From assembly GCA_040112665.1 (NCBI GenBank), contig CP157796.1, forward strand, positions 1,800,813 to 1,864,812: a stretch of 64,000 nucleotides of DNA, given 5' to 3'. The notes under the pieces are model-generated. The model searched no databases, was not told the origin of the DNA, and saw nothing but the letters and a program-made list of their open reading frames with translations. Origin of the DNA: Oceanicaulis sp. GTDB taxonomy: Bacteria; Pseudomonadota; Alphaproteobacteria; Caulobacterales; Maricaulaceae. Made by a program: the position numbers and the translations under genes. This document shows positions 1-8,647 of the stretch, one piece after another; positions within the stretch are counted from its first letter, which is position 1; each line of letters begins with the position of its first letter.

Positions 1-55
1 TGAACAGCCGGTTCAGGCTTGACACCGGCGGCCCCGCGGGCCCATCGCCAGCGCC

Positions 56-1333
56 ATGTCCTCACGCCGCAAACCCAAAGCCCCGCCCGCCCGCACAGCC
101 ACGCTGACCGCCCGCGAGATCGGCGCGCGCGGCGACGCGGTGCTTGACGGTCCGGTCTATGCGCCGGGGCTCCTGCCCGGCGAAGAGGCGAGCCTTGAAA
201 TCCGCGGCGAGCGGGGCCGGGTGATCGAACGGCTCACCACCAGCGAGGACCGGGTCGCGCCCTTCTGCCCGGTGGCGGGCACGTGCGGGGGCTGCGCGCT
301 TCAGCATTTCGAGGAGACGGCCTATCAGCGCTGGAAGCGCGGCCTTGCGGAGACCGCGCTCGAAAGCGCCGGGATCTCAGCCGAGCTCGCCCCGCTGCTC
401 GACGCGCACGGCCAGGGCCGCCGGCGGCTGACCTTCCACGCCGCGCGGATCGGCCGGAAATTCGTCTTCGGCTTTCACGAGCGCGCCGGCGACCGCATCG
501 CCGATCTTCACGACTGCCCGGTCGCCACGCCCGCCATCCGCAGCGCCGTGCCGGCCCTAAGACAGGTCGCAGAAGCCGCCCTGCCCGGCGAGGGGGCGAT
601 CGACCTGGCGGTGGCCGATTGTTCGCCGGGGCTCGACATCTCGATCGGCGGCGTGCGCAAGATCGAACTGGCCTTGCGCGAAACCATCGCCGCAGCGGCC
701 GCGAAGCACGGCTGGTCGCGCGTGACGGTGAACCGCGAGCCGGTGATCGAGACCAACCCACCCACCGTCAGCTTCGGCGACGTGAAGGTCACCCCGCCGC
801 CCGGCGGATTCCTTCAGGCCACCGAAGCGGGCGAAGCCGCGCTCGCCGCCGTCGTGATGAAGGCCGCCGGGCTCGTGCCCGGCAAGCTCGACCGCGCCGT
901 CGATCTTTACGCGGGCTCAGGCGCGTTCGCGCTCAGGCTCGCCCGGATCTGCAAGGTCACGGCGGTTGAGGGCGAGGCGGGCCCGCTAGAGGCGCTGCGA
1001 TCGGCGGCGAACCGCACGCCGGGGCTCAAACCCGTCGACGCCAGGGTCCGTGATCTCGCCCGTGAACCGCTCAGCGTGAAGGAGCTCGAAGGCGCGGGCC
1101 TCGTCGTGCTCGACCCGCCCCGCGCCGGCGCGAAAGCCCAGATGGAGCGGCTGTCGGACAGCGCCGTGCCGGTCGTCTGCTCGATCAGCTGCAACCCCGC
1201 CACCTTCGCCCGCGACGCCGCGATCCTGATCGAGGGCGGCTATCGCCTCGCCGGCCCGATTCTGCCCGTCGACCAGTTCAAATGGACCGGGCATCTGGAA
1301 CTCGCGGCGGTGTTCGTCAGGAAGGGCGTCTAG
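56..1333 (+). CDS. rlmD: Class I SAM-dependent 23S rRNA (uracil-C5) methyltransferase, RlmD/TrmA family
   Basis: Predicted to make 5-methyluridine in 23S rRNA using SAM. The 425-residue protein has an N-terminal TRAM-like segment (about 14-70) and an iron-sulfur cysteine set C71, C77, C80 and C154, matching the RumA/RlmD cluster pattern. The SAM-binding loop DLYAGSGAF is near residue 283. The nucleophile is C379 in SCNP and the general base is the Glu in GHLE (E415). The length is normal for the family. The ATG lies just after a C/G-rich stretch and no strong ribosome site was seen. RlmC or TrmA activity cannot be excluded from sequence alone, although the cluster favours RlmD/RlmC. Confidence 0.9.
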   Translation: MSSRRKPKAPPARTATLTAREIGARGDAVLDGPVYAPGLLPGEEASLEIRGERGRVIERLTTSEDRVAPFCPVAGTCGGCALQHFEETAYQRWKRGLAETALESAGISAELAPLLDAHGQGRRRLTFHAARIGRKFVFGFHERAGDRIADLHDCPVATPAIRSAVPALRQVAEAALPGEGAIDLAVADCSPGLDISIGGVRKIELALRETIAAAAAKHGWSRVTVNREPVIETNPPTVSFGDVKVTPPPGGFLQATEAGEAALAAVVMKAAGLVPGKLDRAVDLYAGSGAFALRLARICKVTAVEGEAGPLEALRSAANRTPGLKPVDARVRDLAREPLSVKELEGAGLVVLDPPRAGAKAQMERLSDSAVPVVCSISCNPATFARDAAILIEGGYRLAGPILPVDQFKWTGHLELAAVFVRKGV

Positions 1334-1377
1334 GGTTCGGGGCAGGGCGCATCCTCCAGGCCCCCGCCCGGTCTGCG

Positions 1378-1475
1378 GTCGACGGGTGGGGGAGCGCTGA
1401 GTTTTCAGAGTAAGGCGCTCTACGCCCCTCACCCCACCCCCGGCCTCCGGCCGGACCCTCCCCATTGAGGAGAGG
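1378..1475. repeat. Shortened copy of a dispersed intergenic repeat
   Basis: This stretch starts with the gacgggtgggggagcgc motif. It continues to the right-hand end of the repeat (cggaccctccccatt...gagggagtta) but lacks the central segment present in the fuller copies at 1527-1750 and 4076-4298. Together with the next copy it fills the 465-bp gap between rlmD and the amidase gene. No gene was seen in that gap. Confidence 0.75.
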
Positions 1476-1526
1476 GAGTTAGGTTGGAGCTTTGCCTTCT
1501 GACGTTTCCGATAGCGCTGAGCCTTA

Positions 1527-1750
1527 CTCCCTCCCCCCCCCTGTGGGGAGGGTGGATCGGCACGAAGCGCCGAGACGGGTGGGGGAGCGCCAGCGTCTGC
1601 AGATTTAGGCGCTCTACGATCCTCCGGGGCCTGCCGGCCCGTTCGCCGCCTTCAATCGATCCCCCGGATCGATTGATGCGCTGCGCGCACCGGCGCTCAC
1701 CCCCACCCCCGGCCTTCGGGCGGACCCTCCCCATCAAGGGGAGGGAGTTG
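1527..1750. repeat. Dispersed intergenic repeat, full copy 1
   Basis: About 220 bp, nearly the same as 4076-4298. It opens with a ccctcccc/ggggaggg hairpin and passes through a gacgggtgggggagcgccagcg block. A dyad around aatcgatc-cccc-gatcgatt follows, then tgatgcgctgcgcgcaccgg. It ends with a second hairpin, ccctccccatcaaggggaggg. It has no coding potential and no flanking duplication that I could find. It resembles the non-coding hairpin repeats scattered between genes in GC-rich Proteobacteria. Confidence 0.85.
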
Positions 1751-1798
1751 CGTTGGCGTTTTATGTTCCGACGTTCCCGGTGTTGCAGCGTCCGGCGC

Positions 1799-2473
1799 TC
1801 ACCCCACCGGCTTGCCGCAGGCCGGGCAGTCCTCCGGCCCGCCTTCGTCCGCCTCGTCTTCGGCGCGGCCGTAGAGCCGGCCGCGCAGGGCGGACATGGG
1901 GAAGGCGGGGCCGGGGTCGCGCTTGCGGTTCGGGGCGATGTCGTCATGGCCGAGCACGGCTTCGAAGCCGTATTTCTCGTGCAGCGCCGCAGCGGCTGCG
2001 TGCAGGGCGTCGAGCTGTTCGGGCGTGAAGACGTGCCAGCCCGACGGGCCTGAACCGGGCGGGTCGAGGCGGTGAGGGGCGACGAGGACCTCCTTGTCCT
2101 TGTAGGTCTCCCCGAACCAGGCGCGCCACTCCCCGCCTTCGGTCTTTGAAAGCTCGCCGGCGTTGTCGAGCTCGATGCCGATCGAGCAATTGTTGAGCCC
2201 GGTCGCCTCGCCCCAGCTCGACCGGCCCGCATGCCAGGCCTTGCGGTTGAACGGGACCATCTGGACGATCTCGCCCTTGCGGCCGATGACCAGGTGCGCC
2301 GAGGCCTTGGCCTGCTTGTTCTGAAACCAGTTCACCGTGCTCTGAAGGCTGCGCCCGGCGGTGTAGTGGATCACCAGAAAGCGCGGCGTGATGACGCCCG
2401 ATCGGTTCGGGCTCTCCTCATAGCTGACCGGCTTTCCGTTCTCGTCGAGCAGGCGATGGCTGACCACGCGCAT
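1799..2473 (-). CDS. N-acetylmuramoyl-L-alanine amidase, Amidase_2/PGRP fold
   Basis: Zinc amidase predicted to cut the amide bond between MurNAc and the stem peptide, as in AmpD/AmiD-type peptidoglycan turnover. The 224-residue protein shows the first zinc ligand H36 in VIHYTAG. The second half of the site is GHDDIAP (H176) with DPGPAF (D186), the family signature. No signal peptide or lipobox is visible, so a cytoplasmic AmpD-like role in muropeptide recycling is the simplest reading. The C-terminus holds an extra CPACG, which could be a small zinc knuckle. The stop codon lies in a fragment (ggcgctcacccc) shared with the adjacent dispersed repeat, so the tail may have been trimmed or extended by the repeat. 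Confidence 0.88.
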   Translation of the reverse strand: MRVVSHRLLDENGKPVSYEESPNRSGVITPRFLVIHYTAGRSLQSTVNWFQNKQAKASAHLVIGRKGEIVQMVPFNRKAWHAGRSSWGEATGLNNCSIGIELDNAGELSKTEGGEWRAWFGETYKDKEVLVAPHRLDPPGSGPSGWHVFTPEQLDALHAAAAALHEKYGFEAVLGHDDIAPNRKRDPGPAFPMSALRGRLYGRAEDEADEGGPEDCPACGKPVG

Positions 2474-2562
2474 GGGCGTCCTCCCGCAAACGTCAGGAAG
2501 GGGAGGCTAGCACGACTTTTCCGCGAGTGGGACAGGGGCGGGATAACTTTCCCGCGAACCGG

Positions 2563-3492
2563 TCAGCCGAGCACCGCGCCCGCCGGCACGGAAGTCCCGT
2601 TCAGGAACTCGCGCGCCTCCATCACCCCGCGGCCCTCGCGCTGCAGCCGGCTGAGGCGCACCGCCCCGCGCCCGCAGGCGATCAGGAGCCGGTCGTCGAG
2701 CGCTTCGCCGGGCTCGCCTTCACCCGGTTCAGGGCTGGCGAAATGGACCTTCACCCGCACAGGCCTGTCGCCGTGCAGCTCGAAATACGCGCCGGGGAAA
2801 GGGGACAGGCCGCGGATATGGTCGGCCACCTCGCGCGCCGGCCGGCTCCAGTCGATGCGCGCTTCGGCCGGGGTGATCTTTTTGGCGTAGGTCACCTCGT
2901 CTTCGGACTGGGGGCGGGCTTCCAGCGAGCCGCGTTCGAGCGCGGCCAGCGTGCGCGGCCAGAGCAGGGCGCCCGTGCCCATCAGCCTGTCGTGCAGGCT
3001 CGCGGCGGTGTCGGTCTCGGCGATCGGGACGATCTCGCTCATCAGGACCGGACCGGTGTCCAGGCCCTCCTCCATCTGCATGATCTGCACGCCGGTGACC
3101 TCGTCGCCGGCCATGATCGCGCGCTGGATCGGCGCCGCCCCGCGCCAGCGCGGCAGCAGCGAGGCGTGAAGGTTCAGACACCCCAGCCGCGGCGCGGCGA
3201 GCGCTCTGGCGGGCAGGATCTGGCCGTAGGCGACGACGCAGGCCGCATCGAGGTCCAGCGCCTCGAAGTCGTCGAGCACGGCGGCGTCGCGGAAGCTGGC
3301 GGGGGTCTGAACCTCCAGCCCGAACTGCTCGGCCAGCTGGTGGACGGGGGTCTTGGTCTTCTGCTGGCCGCGGCCGCGCCGGCGCGGCGGCTGGGAGTAG
3401 ACCCGGACGACCTCGTGACCGGCGCCGACGATCTCGGCCAGCGAGGCGGCGGCGAATTCGGGGGTGCCCATGAAGGCGAGACGGAGAGCCAT
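2563..3492 (-). CDS. fmt: Methionyl-tRNA formyltransferase
   Basis: Transfers a formyl group from 10-formyl-THF to initiator Met-tRNA. The 309-residue length is typical. The N-terminal Rossmann-like domain has FMGTPEFA at 7-14, the basic loop [10 protein letters not shown] and the catalytic triad N107, H109 (LNLHASLLP) and D145 (GLDTGPV). A C-terminal OB-like domain follows from about residue 205. The usual partner def (deformylase) is not next to it here. The upstream gene on the opposite strand starts 110 bp away, so the promoter region is shared and divergent. Confidence 0.96.
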   Translation of the reverse strand: MALRLAFMGTPEFAAASLAEIVGAGHEVVRVYSQPPRRRGRGQQKTKTPVHQLAEQFGLEVQTPASFRDAAVLDDFEALDLDAACVVAYGQILPARALAAPRLGCLNLHASLLPRWRGAAPIQRAIMAGDEVTGVQIMQMEEGLDTGPVLMSEIVPIAETDTAASLHDRLMGTGALLWPRTLAALERGSLEARPQSEDEVTYAKKITPAEARIDWSRPAREVADHIRGLSPFPGAYFELHGDRPVRVKVHFASPEPGEGEPGEALDDRLLIACGRGAVRLSRLQREGRGVMEAREFLNGTSVPAGAVLG

Positions 3493-3602
3493 GAATGCGG
3501 TCGGATTTCTCGGCTGAAGACGGGAGATTTGCCGCGTGATACGCGTTTGTGACCGGTTTGACCACGTAAGCCCGTTTTCTGATGCTGTTGGAGCCTTTTT
3601 TG

Positions 3603-4004
3603 ATGATGAATCCGACCACGGCCCGCCTGTCCGCCTTTGTCCTCGGGATGTTCGCCGCGCTGATCCTCGGCGCCTGCGCCGCGCCTGACGCGGGCGGTCC
3701 TTCCGACAATCCCCCGCCGCTGAAGCCCGGCCAGACCGTGGGCCTAGGGCAGGTCTGCGGCGGCATGATGGGGCTGCGCTGCGAAGGCGCGGAGGCCGGC
3801 GAGAGCTTCTGCCGGATCCCGGCCGAAGGCATGTGCGGCGCAGCCGACATGACCGGCGTCTGCGCGGTCCCGCCCCAGGCCTGCACCCGCGAATACCGCC
3901 CGGTCTGCGGCTGCGACGGGCAGACCTATCCCAACACCTGCGAAGCCCACGCGGCGGGCACGAGCGTGTCCTCCGCCGGACCCTGCACGAAGCGGGTGGA
4001 GTAG
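3603..4004 (+). CDS. Kazal-type protease-inhibitor-domain lipoprotein
   Basis: A secreted protein of about 133 residues. A hydrophobic signal ends in the lipobox LGAC (C25), so it is likely lipid-anchored. A Pro-rich linker follows, then a first Cys-bearing segment and a C-terminal Kazal-like module with C87, C94, C102, C104, C113 and C128. The [12 protein letters not shown] signature is the form seen in bacterial Kazal domains. Kazal domains inhibit serine proteases, so a periplasmic or surface inhibitor role is inferred, but the target is unknown. An upstream ATG at 3582 is possible. The ATGs at 3603/3606 sit better behind ttggag and give a cleaner signal peptide. Confidence 0.8.
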   Translation: MMNPTTARLSAFVLGMFAALILGACAAPDAGGPSDNPPPLKPGQTVGLGQVCGGMMGLRCEGAEAGESFCRIPAEGMCGAADMTGVCAVPPQACTREYRPVCGCDGQTYPNTCEAHAAGTSVSSAGPCTKRVE

Positions 4005-4075
4005 GCGGGCCCCTTCAAGACCTGGCGCTCTTTTGGCGCTCTTGGGAAAGTGGAAGGCGGGCGCCGACAGGAAAT

Positions 4076-4298
4076 TCCCTCCCCCTCTGTGGGGAGGGTG
4101 GGCCGAGGCGAAGCCTCGGGTCGGGTGGGGGGAGCGCCAGCGTCTGTAAGTCTCGGCGCTCGACGATCCCGTCCGGGGCCTGCCGGCCCGTTCGCCGCCT
4201 TCAATCGATCCACCGGATCGATTGATGCGCTGCGCGCACCGGCGCTCACCCCACCCCCGCCCTTCGGCCGGACCCTCCCCATCAAGGGGAGGGAGTTG
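4076..4298. repeat. Dispersed intergenic repeat, full copy 2
   Basis: Near-identical partner of 1527-1750 in the same orientation. It has the same outer G-run hairpins, the same inner dyad (aatcgatc-cacc-gatcgatt) and the same tgatgcgctgcgcgcaccggcgctcaccc block. It fills most of the gap between the Kazal gene and the thiolase gene. A further degenerate hairpin fragment (ccctccccatagagcagaggg) lies at about 4347-4368. No gene is seen in 4005-4390. Confidence 0.85.
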
Positions 4299-4390
4299 TG
4301 GTTCGGCTGGCGGCTCACACGCTTCAGAGAATGCCGACGCGCGCTTCCCTCCCCATAGAGCAGAGGGAAGCAGGGTCGGCGGCTCGGCTC

Positions 4391-5593
4391 CTACAGAACC
4401 TCGAACAGGCCGGCCGCGCCCATGCCGCCGCCCACGCACATCGTGCAGACGACGTATTTCGCGCCGCGGCGTTTGCCTTCGATCAGGGCGTGGCCGACCA
4501 TGCGCGCCCCGCTCATCCCGTAAGGGTGGCCGACCGAGATCGCGCCGCCGTTGACGTTCAGGTTCTCGCTGGGGATGCCGAGCTTGTCGCGGCAGTAGAG
4601 CACCTGCACCGCGAAGGCCTCGTTGAGCTCCCACAGGCCGATATCGTCCATGGTCAGCCCGTTGGCTTTCAGCAGTTTCGGCACCGCATAGATCGGCCCG
4701 ATACCCATCTCGTCAGGATCGAGACCGGCCACCGCTATCCCCCGATAGGCGCCGAGCGGTTCGAGACCGCGCTTTTCGGCTTCCTTGCGCTCCATCAGAA
4801 CGCTCGCCGAGGCGCCGTCGGACAGCTGTGAGGCGTTGCCTGCGGTGATGAATTTGCCTTCCTTCACCGTCATGCCGTTGGCGAAGACCGGGTTGAGGCC
4901 CTGCAGGTTCTCCAGCGTGGTCTCGGGCCGGTTGCCCTCGTCTTTTTCCAGCGTGACCTCCTTTTTGGAGATTTCGCCTGTGGCCTTGTCCTTCACCAGC
5001 ATGGTCGAGGGCAGGGGGACGATCTCGTCGTCGAACTTGCCCGCCTTCTGGGCTGCGGCGGTGCGCTGCTGGGACTGCAGGGCGTACTCGTCCTGCGCCT
5101 CGCGGCTGACGCCGTAGCGTTCGGCGACGATCTCGGCGGTCTCAAGCATCGACATGTAAAGGTCGGGCCGGTGCTCGTTGATCCAGGGATCGAACGCCTT
5201 GTGCAGGTTCATGTGCTCGTTCTGCACCAGGGAGATCGACTCGAGCCCGCCGCCCACGGTCACAGTCATGCCGTCGGAGATGATCTGCTTGGCCGCGATG
5301 GCGATCGCCATCATGCCCGAGGCGCATTGGCGGTCCACGCTCATGCCCGCTACGCCGGTGGGCAGGCCCGCCCGGATCGCGGCCTGGCGCGCGACGTTCT
5401 GGAAGGTCGAGCCCTGCTGCATGGCCGCGCCGATGACCACGTCCTCGATCTCGGCGGGGTCGATCTTCGCGCGCTCGACGGCGTGCAGAATCGCGTGACC
5501 GCCCAGCGCCTGGGCCTGGGTGTCGTTGAACGCGCCGCGATAGGCCTTGCCGATCGGGGTGCGCGCGGTGGAGACGATGACGGCTTCACGCAT
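4391..5593 (-). CDS. Acetyl-CoA C-acyltransferase (thiolase)
   Basis: Catalyses thiolytic cleavage of 3-ketoacyl-CoA (last step of beta-oxidation) or the reverse condensation. The 400-residue protein carries the thiolase nucleophile C90 (DRQCASGM). It also has H356 in [10 protein letters not shown] and C386 in [10 protein letters not shown]. It lies 37 bp downstream of an SDR dehydrogenase on the same strand, so the two likely form a beta-oxidation operon. Substrate chain length cannot be read from sequence. The GHPYGMSG variant rather than GHPLGASG points to the FadA-like degradative branch, but not decisively. Confidence 0.93.
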   Translation of the reverse strand: MREAVIVSTARTPIGKAYRGAFNDTQAQALGGHAILHAVERAKIDPAEIEDVVIGAAMQQGSTFQNVARQAAIRAGLPTGVAGMSVDRQCASGMMAIAIAAKQIISDGMTVTVGGGLESISLVQNEHMNLHKAFDPWINEHRPDLYMSMLETAEIVAERYGVSREAQDEYALQSQQRTAAAQKAGKFDDEIVPLPSTMLVKDKATGEISKKEVTLEKDEGNRPETTLENLQGLNPVFANGMTVKEGKFITAGNASQLSDGASASVLMERKEAEKRGLEPLGAYRGIAVAGLDPDEMGIGPIYAVPKLLKANGLTMDDIGLWELNEAFAVQVLYCRDKLGIPSENLNVNGGAISVGHPYGMSGARMVGHALIEGKRRGAKYVVCTMCVGGGMGAAGLFEVL

Positions 5594-5630
5594 GGGTGAA
5601 ACTCCTTTGAAAACGAGGGGGTAGAGGGGG

Positions 5631-6554
5631 TCAGCCGATCTTCACGCCGTGATGGTCGGCGGCGGCCTTGAGGAATTTGAAGGTCTGCGAGCCGCCTTCG
5701 GTGTATTCGTCTTGGCCGCCCGCGTCGGTGATCTTTCCAAGCGCGGCCATGACGTTCTCGGCGGTCTGCTTTTCCGGCTCGAGGTAGATCCCCGGCGTCT
5801 CGTAAATTTTCGTGGCCGCGTAACCGCCCGCGCCGGCGCACAGGATCAGACGGTTCGGCGCGTCCTCGGCGACCAGCGGGATCAGACCGGCGGTGACGCT
5901 TTCAGGCGTCATCAGCTCGCCGGCCTCGGGCGGGATCAGCCCTTCGGTCATGCGGGTGTAGGCGGTCGGCGACAGCGTGTTGACCCGGATGTCGTACTTG
6001 CGGCCTTCCAGGTGGAGCACGTTCATCAGCCCCACCAGGCCCATCTTCGCCGCGCCGTAATTGGACTGGCCGAAATTGCCGTAGATCCCCGAGCTCGAGC
6101 TCGTCATGGCGATGCGGCCGTAATTGTTCTCCTTCATGTGCTCCCACACCGCCTTGGTGCAGATCACCGAGCCCATGAGGTGGACCTCCAGCACCGCGCG
6201 GAAATCGTCGAGCCCCATCTTCGAGAAGCTCTTGTCGCGCAGGATGCCGGCGTTGTTGACCAGGATGTCGACCTTGCCGAACGTCCCGATCGCGGTCTCG
6301 ACCATGTCGGCGACCTCGTCAGGCTTTGCGACATTGGCGCCGTGGGCGATCGCCTCTCCGCCGGCCGCCTTGATCTCGGCGACGACGTTTTCGGCGGCGG
6401 CGGAGGACCCGCCCGTGCCGTCGACCGCTCCGCCCAGATCGTTGACCACCACCTTCGCGCCGCGGCGCGCCAGCTCCAGCGCGTGAGAGCGGCCGAGCCC
6501 GGCGCCTGCGCCGGTCACGATCGCGGTTCGCCCGTCGAAGCGGATGTCGCTCAT
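5631..6554 (-). CDS. SDR-family 3-hydroxyacyl-CoA dehydrogenase-like oxidoreductase
   Basis: Short-chain dehydrogenase of 307 residues. The Rossmann motif TGAGAGLG is at 14-21, NNAG at 100-103, the serine run at 152-155 and the catalytic pair Y166/K170 in YGAAK. The NDLGG stretch after beta-2 and the C-terminal extension beyond residue 250 resemble the dehydrogenase part of multifunctional peroxisomal-type enzymes (HSD17B4-like). That fits oxidation of 3-hydroxyacyl-CoA just before the thiolase encoded downstream. Cofactor choice (NAD expected) is inferred from the acidic residue at the end of beta-2. Confidence 0.9.
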   Translation of the reverse strand: MSDIRFDGRTAIVTGAGAGLGRSHALELARRGAKVVVNDLGGAVDGTGGSSAAAENVVAEIKAAGGEAIAHGANVAKPDEVADMVETAIGTFGKVDILVNNAGILRDKSFSKMGLDDFRAVLEVHLMGSVICTKAVWEHMKENNYGRIAMTSSSSGIYGNFGQSNYGAAKMGLVGLMNVLHLEGRKYDIRVNTLSPTAYTRMTEGLIPPEAGELMTPESVTAGLIPLVAEDAPNRLILCAGAGGYAATKIYETPGIYLEPEKQTAENVMAALGKITDAGGQDEYTEGGSQTFKFLKAAADHHGVKIG

Positions 6555-6607
6555 GAGTGCTCCTCGCCTTCCTTAATTCAGGTCGGCGACATGCGAGCCG
6601 GTTTTGC

Positions 6608-6625
6608 GCGCGATTGCAATCGCGC
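6608..6625. promoter_or_regulatory. 18-bp perfect palindrome upstream of the SDR-thiolase genes
   Basis: GCGCGATTGCAATCGCGC is an exact inverted repeat centred at 6616/6617. It lies 54 bp before the SDR start and 28 bp beyond the stop of the MerR-like gene. It is not followed by a T-run on the minus strand, so it is better read as an operator than as a terminator. Its ligand protein is unknown. The neighbouring regulator-like protein is one candidate. Confidence 0.5.
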
Positions 6626-6653
6626 CCGTGCATTTACGGGTGCCGCGGCGAGC

Positions 6654-7166
6654 TCAGAGCAGGAAGGCGGGCCGGGCGGCGTCCTTGAACCGGTTGCGGC
6701 TGAGGAAGTCGCAGACGGCGTTGCGGGCGAAGCGCTCGAGCGCCTCGTCCTCGTCGAGCGCCCGGGTCAGGTCGCCTTCGCGCACGTCGCTGGCCGCGGT
6801 TTCGCAGCAGCCGGTCTCGACGACTTCGCTGGCGATCCTGTCGACGGTTTCGAGCCGGTCGCTCACCGCCCGCGCCGCCCGGGTCAGGCTGACGCCGGTC
6901 AGTGCGGCCAGGCTCAGCGCGATCTCCATGCGCAGCGCCGCCTCCAGCGACCACAGCCGCATCCGCCCGCCCTGGGGCCTGACGCCGTGCTCGGCCTTCA
7001 CAAGGCCCAGCCGCTGCAGCTGGCGCAGCGTCGGCGCGGCGGGCGCCTCGGCCAGCGCCGCGCCGAGTTCGGCGTCGGTCAGCACCCCGCGCAATCGCCA
7101 GTCCAGCCCCAGAAGGGCGCTGAGGGCGGCGGGCTCGCGATAGGCGAAAGCGCTGTGGCTCGTCAT
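6654..7166 (-). CDS. MerR-like winged-helix protein of unknown function
   Basis: 170 residues. The stretch from about 46 to 100 (TLRQLQRLGLVK ... GRMRLWSLEAALRMEIALSL ... GVSLTRAARAVS) has the spacing of a MerR-type DNA-binding domain: a recognition helix, a GxxRxW wing, then a second helix-turn-helix with G-x-S-L. The C-terminal part (110-170) has a CC pair at about 119-120 and many acidic residues but no family that I recognise. It lies upstream of the SDR-thiolase pair on the same strand, so it may regulate them and itself. A dyad sits just upstream of its start. Confidence 0.55.
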   Translation of the reverse strand: MTSHSAFAYREPAALSALLGLDWRLRGVLTDAELGAALAEAPAAPTLRQLQRLGLVKAEHGVRPQGGRMRLWSLEAALRMEIALSLAALTGVSLTRAARAVSDRLETVDRIASEVVETGCCETAASDVREGDLTRALDEDEALERFARNAVCDFLSRNRFKDAARPAFLL

Positions 7167-7181
7167 GACTTCACCATGATC

Positions 7182-7209
7182 GTGTTCGGTGACCGTATAT
7201 ACTGAACAC
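7182..7209. promoter_or_regulatory. Inverted repeat gtgttcggt-N10-actgaacac, candidate operator
   Basis: GTGTTC and GAACAC form a perfect 6-bp dyad separated by 16 bp (8 of 9 positions pair when the arms are extended inward). The spacer holds an AT-rich gtatatac core that could be a -10 region. It is 16 bp upstream of the ATG of the MerR-like gene and faces the gene at 7375 on the other side. Autoregulation by the MerR-like protein is inferred from position only. Confidence 0.5.
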
Positions 7210-7374
7210 CGTCATGCGGCTTCGGTTAACGAAGTCTTGCGAAGCGCTTCGCCTGGGAATTTTTTAGTCGCAGGCCACCAAAGCGAGGCGCGCACCCCAC
7301 AGGTCTCAGCGCGGGGCGCAACCGAGGCCGGAGCGCGCGCGTAGGCACAGCCGAGCCGCAGCGCAGGAGCGCCC

Positions 7375-7821
7375 ATGGTTTTCGTGATCTTGTTCGCCCT
7401 GATGGCGGGGCTTGGGATATTCCACCATTACAGCCTGGCGCTGCTGATGCGGATGATTCCGTCCTGGATCCACACCCACGAGCTCCGGCCCATGGCGATC
7501 TTCGGCGGCATGGCGCTGGTCCATTTCATCGAGATCCTCGCGTTCGCGGGCGTCTACGGGATCCTGACCACTGCGCTCTGGCCGGACAGTTTCTCGCCCA
7601 GCTTCGGCGGCGCGCCGATGGACTACATCTATTTTTCCGCCTCGATGTTCACCACGCTGGGCTATGCGCCGTTCGTGGCGGAAGGACCGATGCGGTTGAT
7701 CGCGGCGGGCCAGAGCCTTCTGGGCTTCATGGTGCTGACCTGGTCGGCCACTTTCCTTTACGCCATGGCTTCCAAGGAATGGCACGAGATCGCCGAGCGC
7801 AAGGTGAACGGCGATGACTGA
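7375..7821 (+). CDS. Ion-channel-like membrane protein with a pore-loop motif
   Basis: 148 residues with about three hydrophobic segments (2-24, 42-66, 105-130). Between the second and third is a re-entrant-looking stretch with SMFTTLGYAP (about 91-99). This matches the K+ channel pore pattern TTxGYG except that the last Gly is Ala. The layout (helix, pore helix plus filter, helix) is that of Ion_trans_2 proteins. Ion selectivity may differ from a K+ channel because of the GYA sequence. The short C-terminal tail has no RCK domain. Assignment is by motif only. Confidence 0.65.
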   Translation: MVFVILFALMAGLGIFHHYSLALLMRMIPSWIHTHELRPMAIFGGMALVHFIEILAFAGVYGILTTALWPDSFSPSFGGAPMDYIYFSASMFTTLGYAPFVAEGPMRLIAAGQSLLGFMVLTWSATFLYAMASKEWHEIAERKVNGDD

Positions 7822-7921
7822 AAAAATGCGTTCAATCTGCGCGCTAGCTGCATAACCGTACTTTCCTTCCGGGTATGGCCGCCTAGCTTGCGTCGCCGTC
7901 TAAGGCGGAAAGGGGCGACAC

Positions 7922-8542
7922 ATGGACTGGGCGCGGCAGGTGCGGGAATTCCGCGAACGGGTGAAACTCAAGCAGGATGCGCTGGCCGACCTCTTGCTGG
8001 TCAGCCAGTCGACGGTCTCGCGTCTGGAGAGCGGAACGCTCACGCCTGCGCCGGCCCTGCGCGCCCGGCTCGAGCGCCTGTTCAGCCGGCCTGAGAACGA
8101 GCCGCTTTTCTCCCGGTGCAGGACCCTGGTCGCCGTGTCCCCGGCCATCTGCTTCCTGCTCGGCCTTCGCGACGGCGCAATCGTGCTGGAAGCGGCCAGC
8201 GAACCCGCCCGCCGGCTCGGCCCGCCATGGAGCGAACAGGCGGTCGGCGCGCCGTTGCGCGGGGATCTCGGCGCCGACGCGCCGGCCCATCTCAAGAAAC
8301 TCGTCGAGCTCGGCGTATTCCGGGGTGAAGTCTCCAGCGTGGACGTGCTCTGGACCCAAGGCGCGGGCGAAGCGACTGAGCGGTGGCATACTGTATTTGT
8401 TCCGGTCCGCGATGAGGCCGGTGACTGGTTTTTGCACGGCACTGCGGTCGCAATTGATGCGGAGGAATTCGCACGCTTCGAGCGCGGATGGGGCGGCGGC
8501 TTGCGCCTGCGCGGGCGGGAACCCGCCCAGGAGGTCGCGTAG
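7922..8542 (+). CDS. XRE-family transcriptional regulator with a C-terminal sensor-like domain
   Basis: 206 residues. The N-terminal helix-turn-helix (about 8-55) contains KQDALADLLLVSQSTVSRLE, a clear XRE/Cro fold. Residues about 68-190 have alternating strands and short helices with a PAS-like feel, which might sense a ligand, but no cofactor motif is visible. The start follows aaaggggcgacac. The gene sits 105 bp upstream of the globin chemoreceptor and BLUF genes on the same strand, so a sensory or regulatory link is plausible but unproven. Confidence 0.75.
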   Translation: MDWARQVREFRERVKLKQDALADLLLVSQSTVSRLESGTLTPAPALRARLERLFSRPENEPLFSRCRTLVAVSPAICFLLGLRDGAIVLEAASEPARRLGPPWSEQAVGAPLRGDLGADAPAHLKKLVELGVFRGEVSSVDVLWTQGAGEATERWHTVFVPVRDEAGDWFLHGTAVAIDAEEFARFERGWGGGLRLRGREPAQEVA

Positions 8543-8647
8543 AATGAATGCAATAATTCAATGCGCTAGCGGTTCTGAGCTGGAAAGGTCCTGTTAACTG
8601 CGCGACGCGGCATCTGGTCGCATGACCTAATCCAGGGAGGAGGGGCC

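Noticed and set aside
1378..4298. Clustered repeats considered as a CRISPR array
   Set aside because: Only two or three long, imperfect copies kilobases apart, with genes between and no cas genes.
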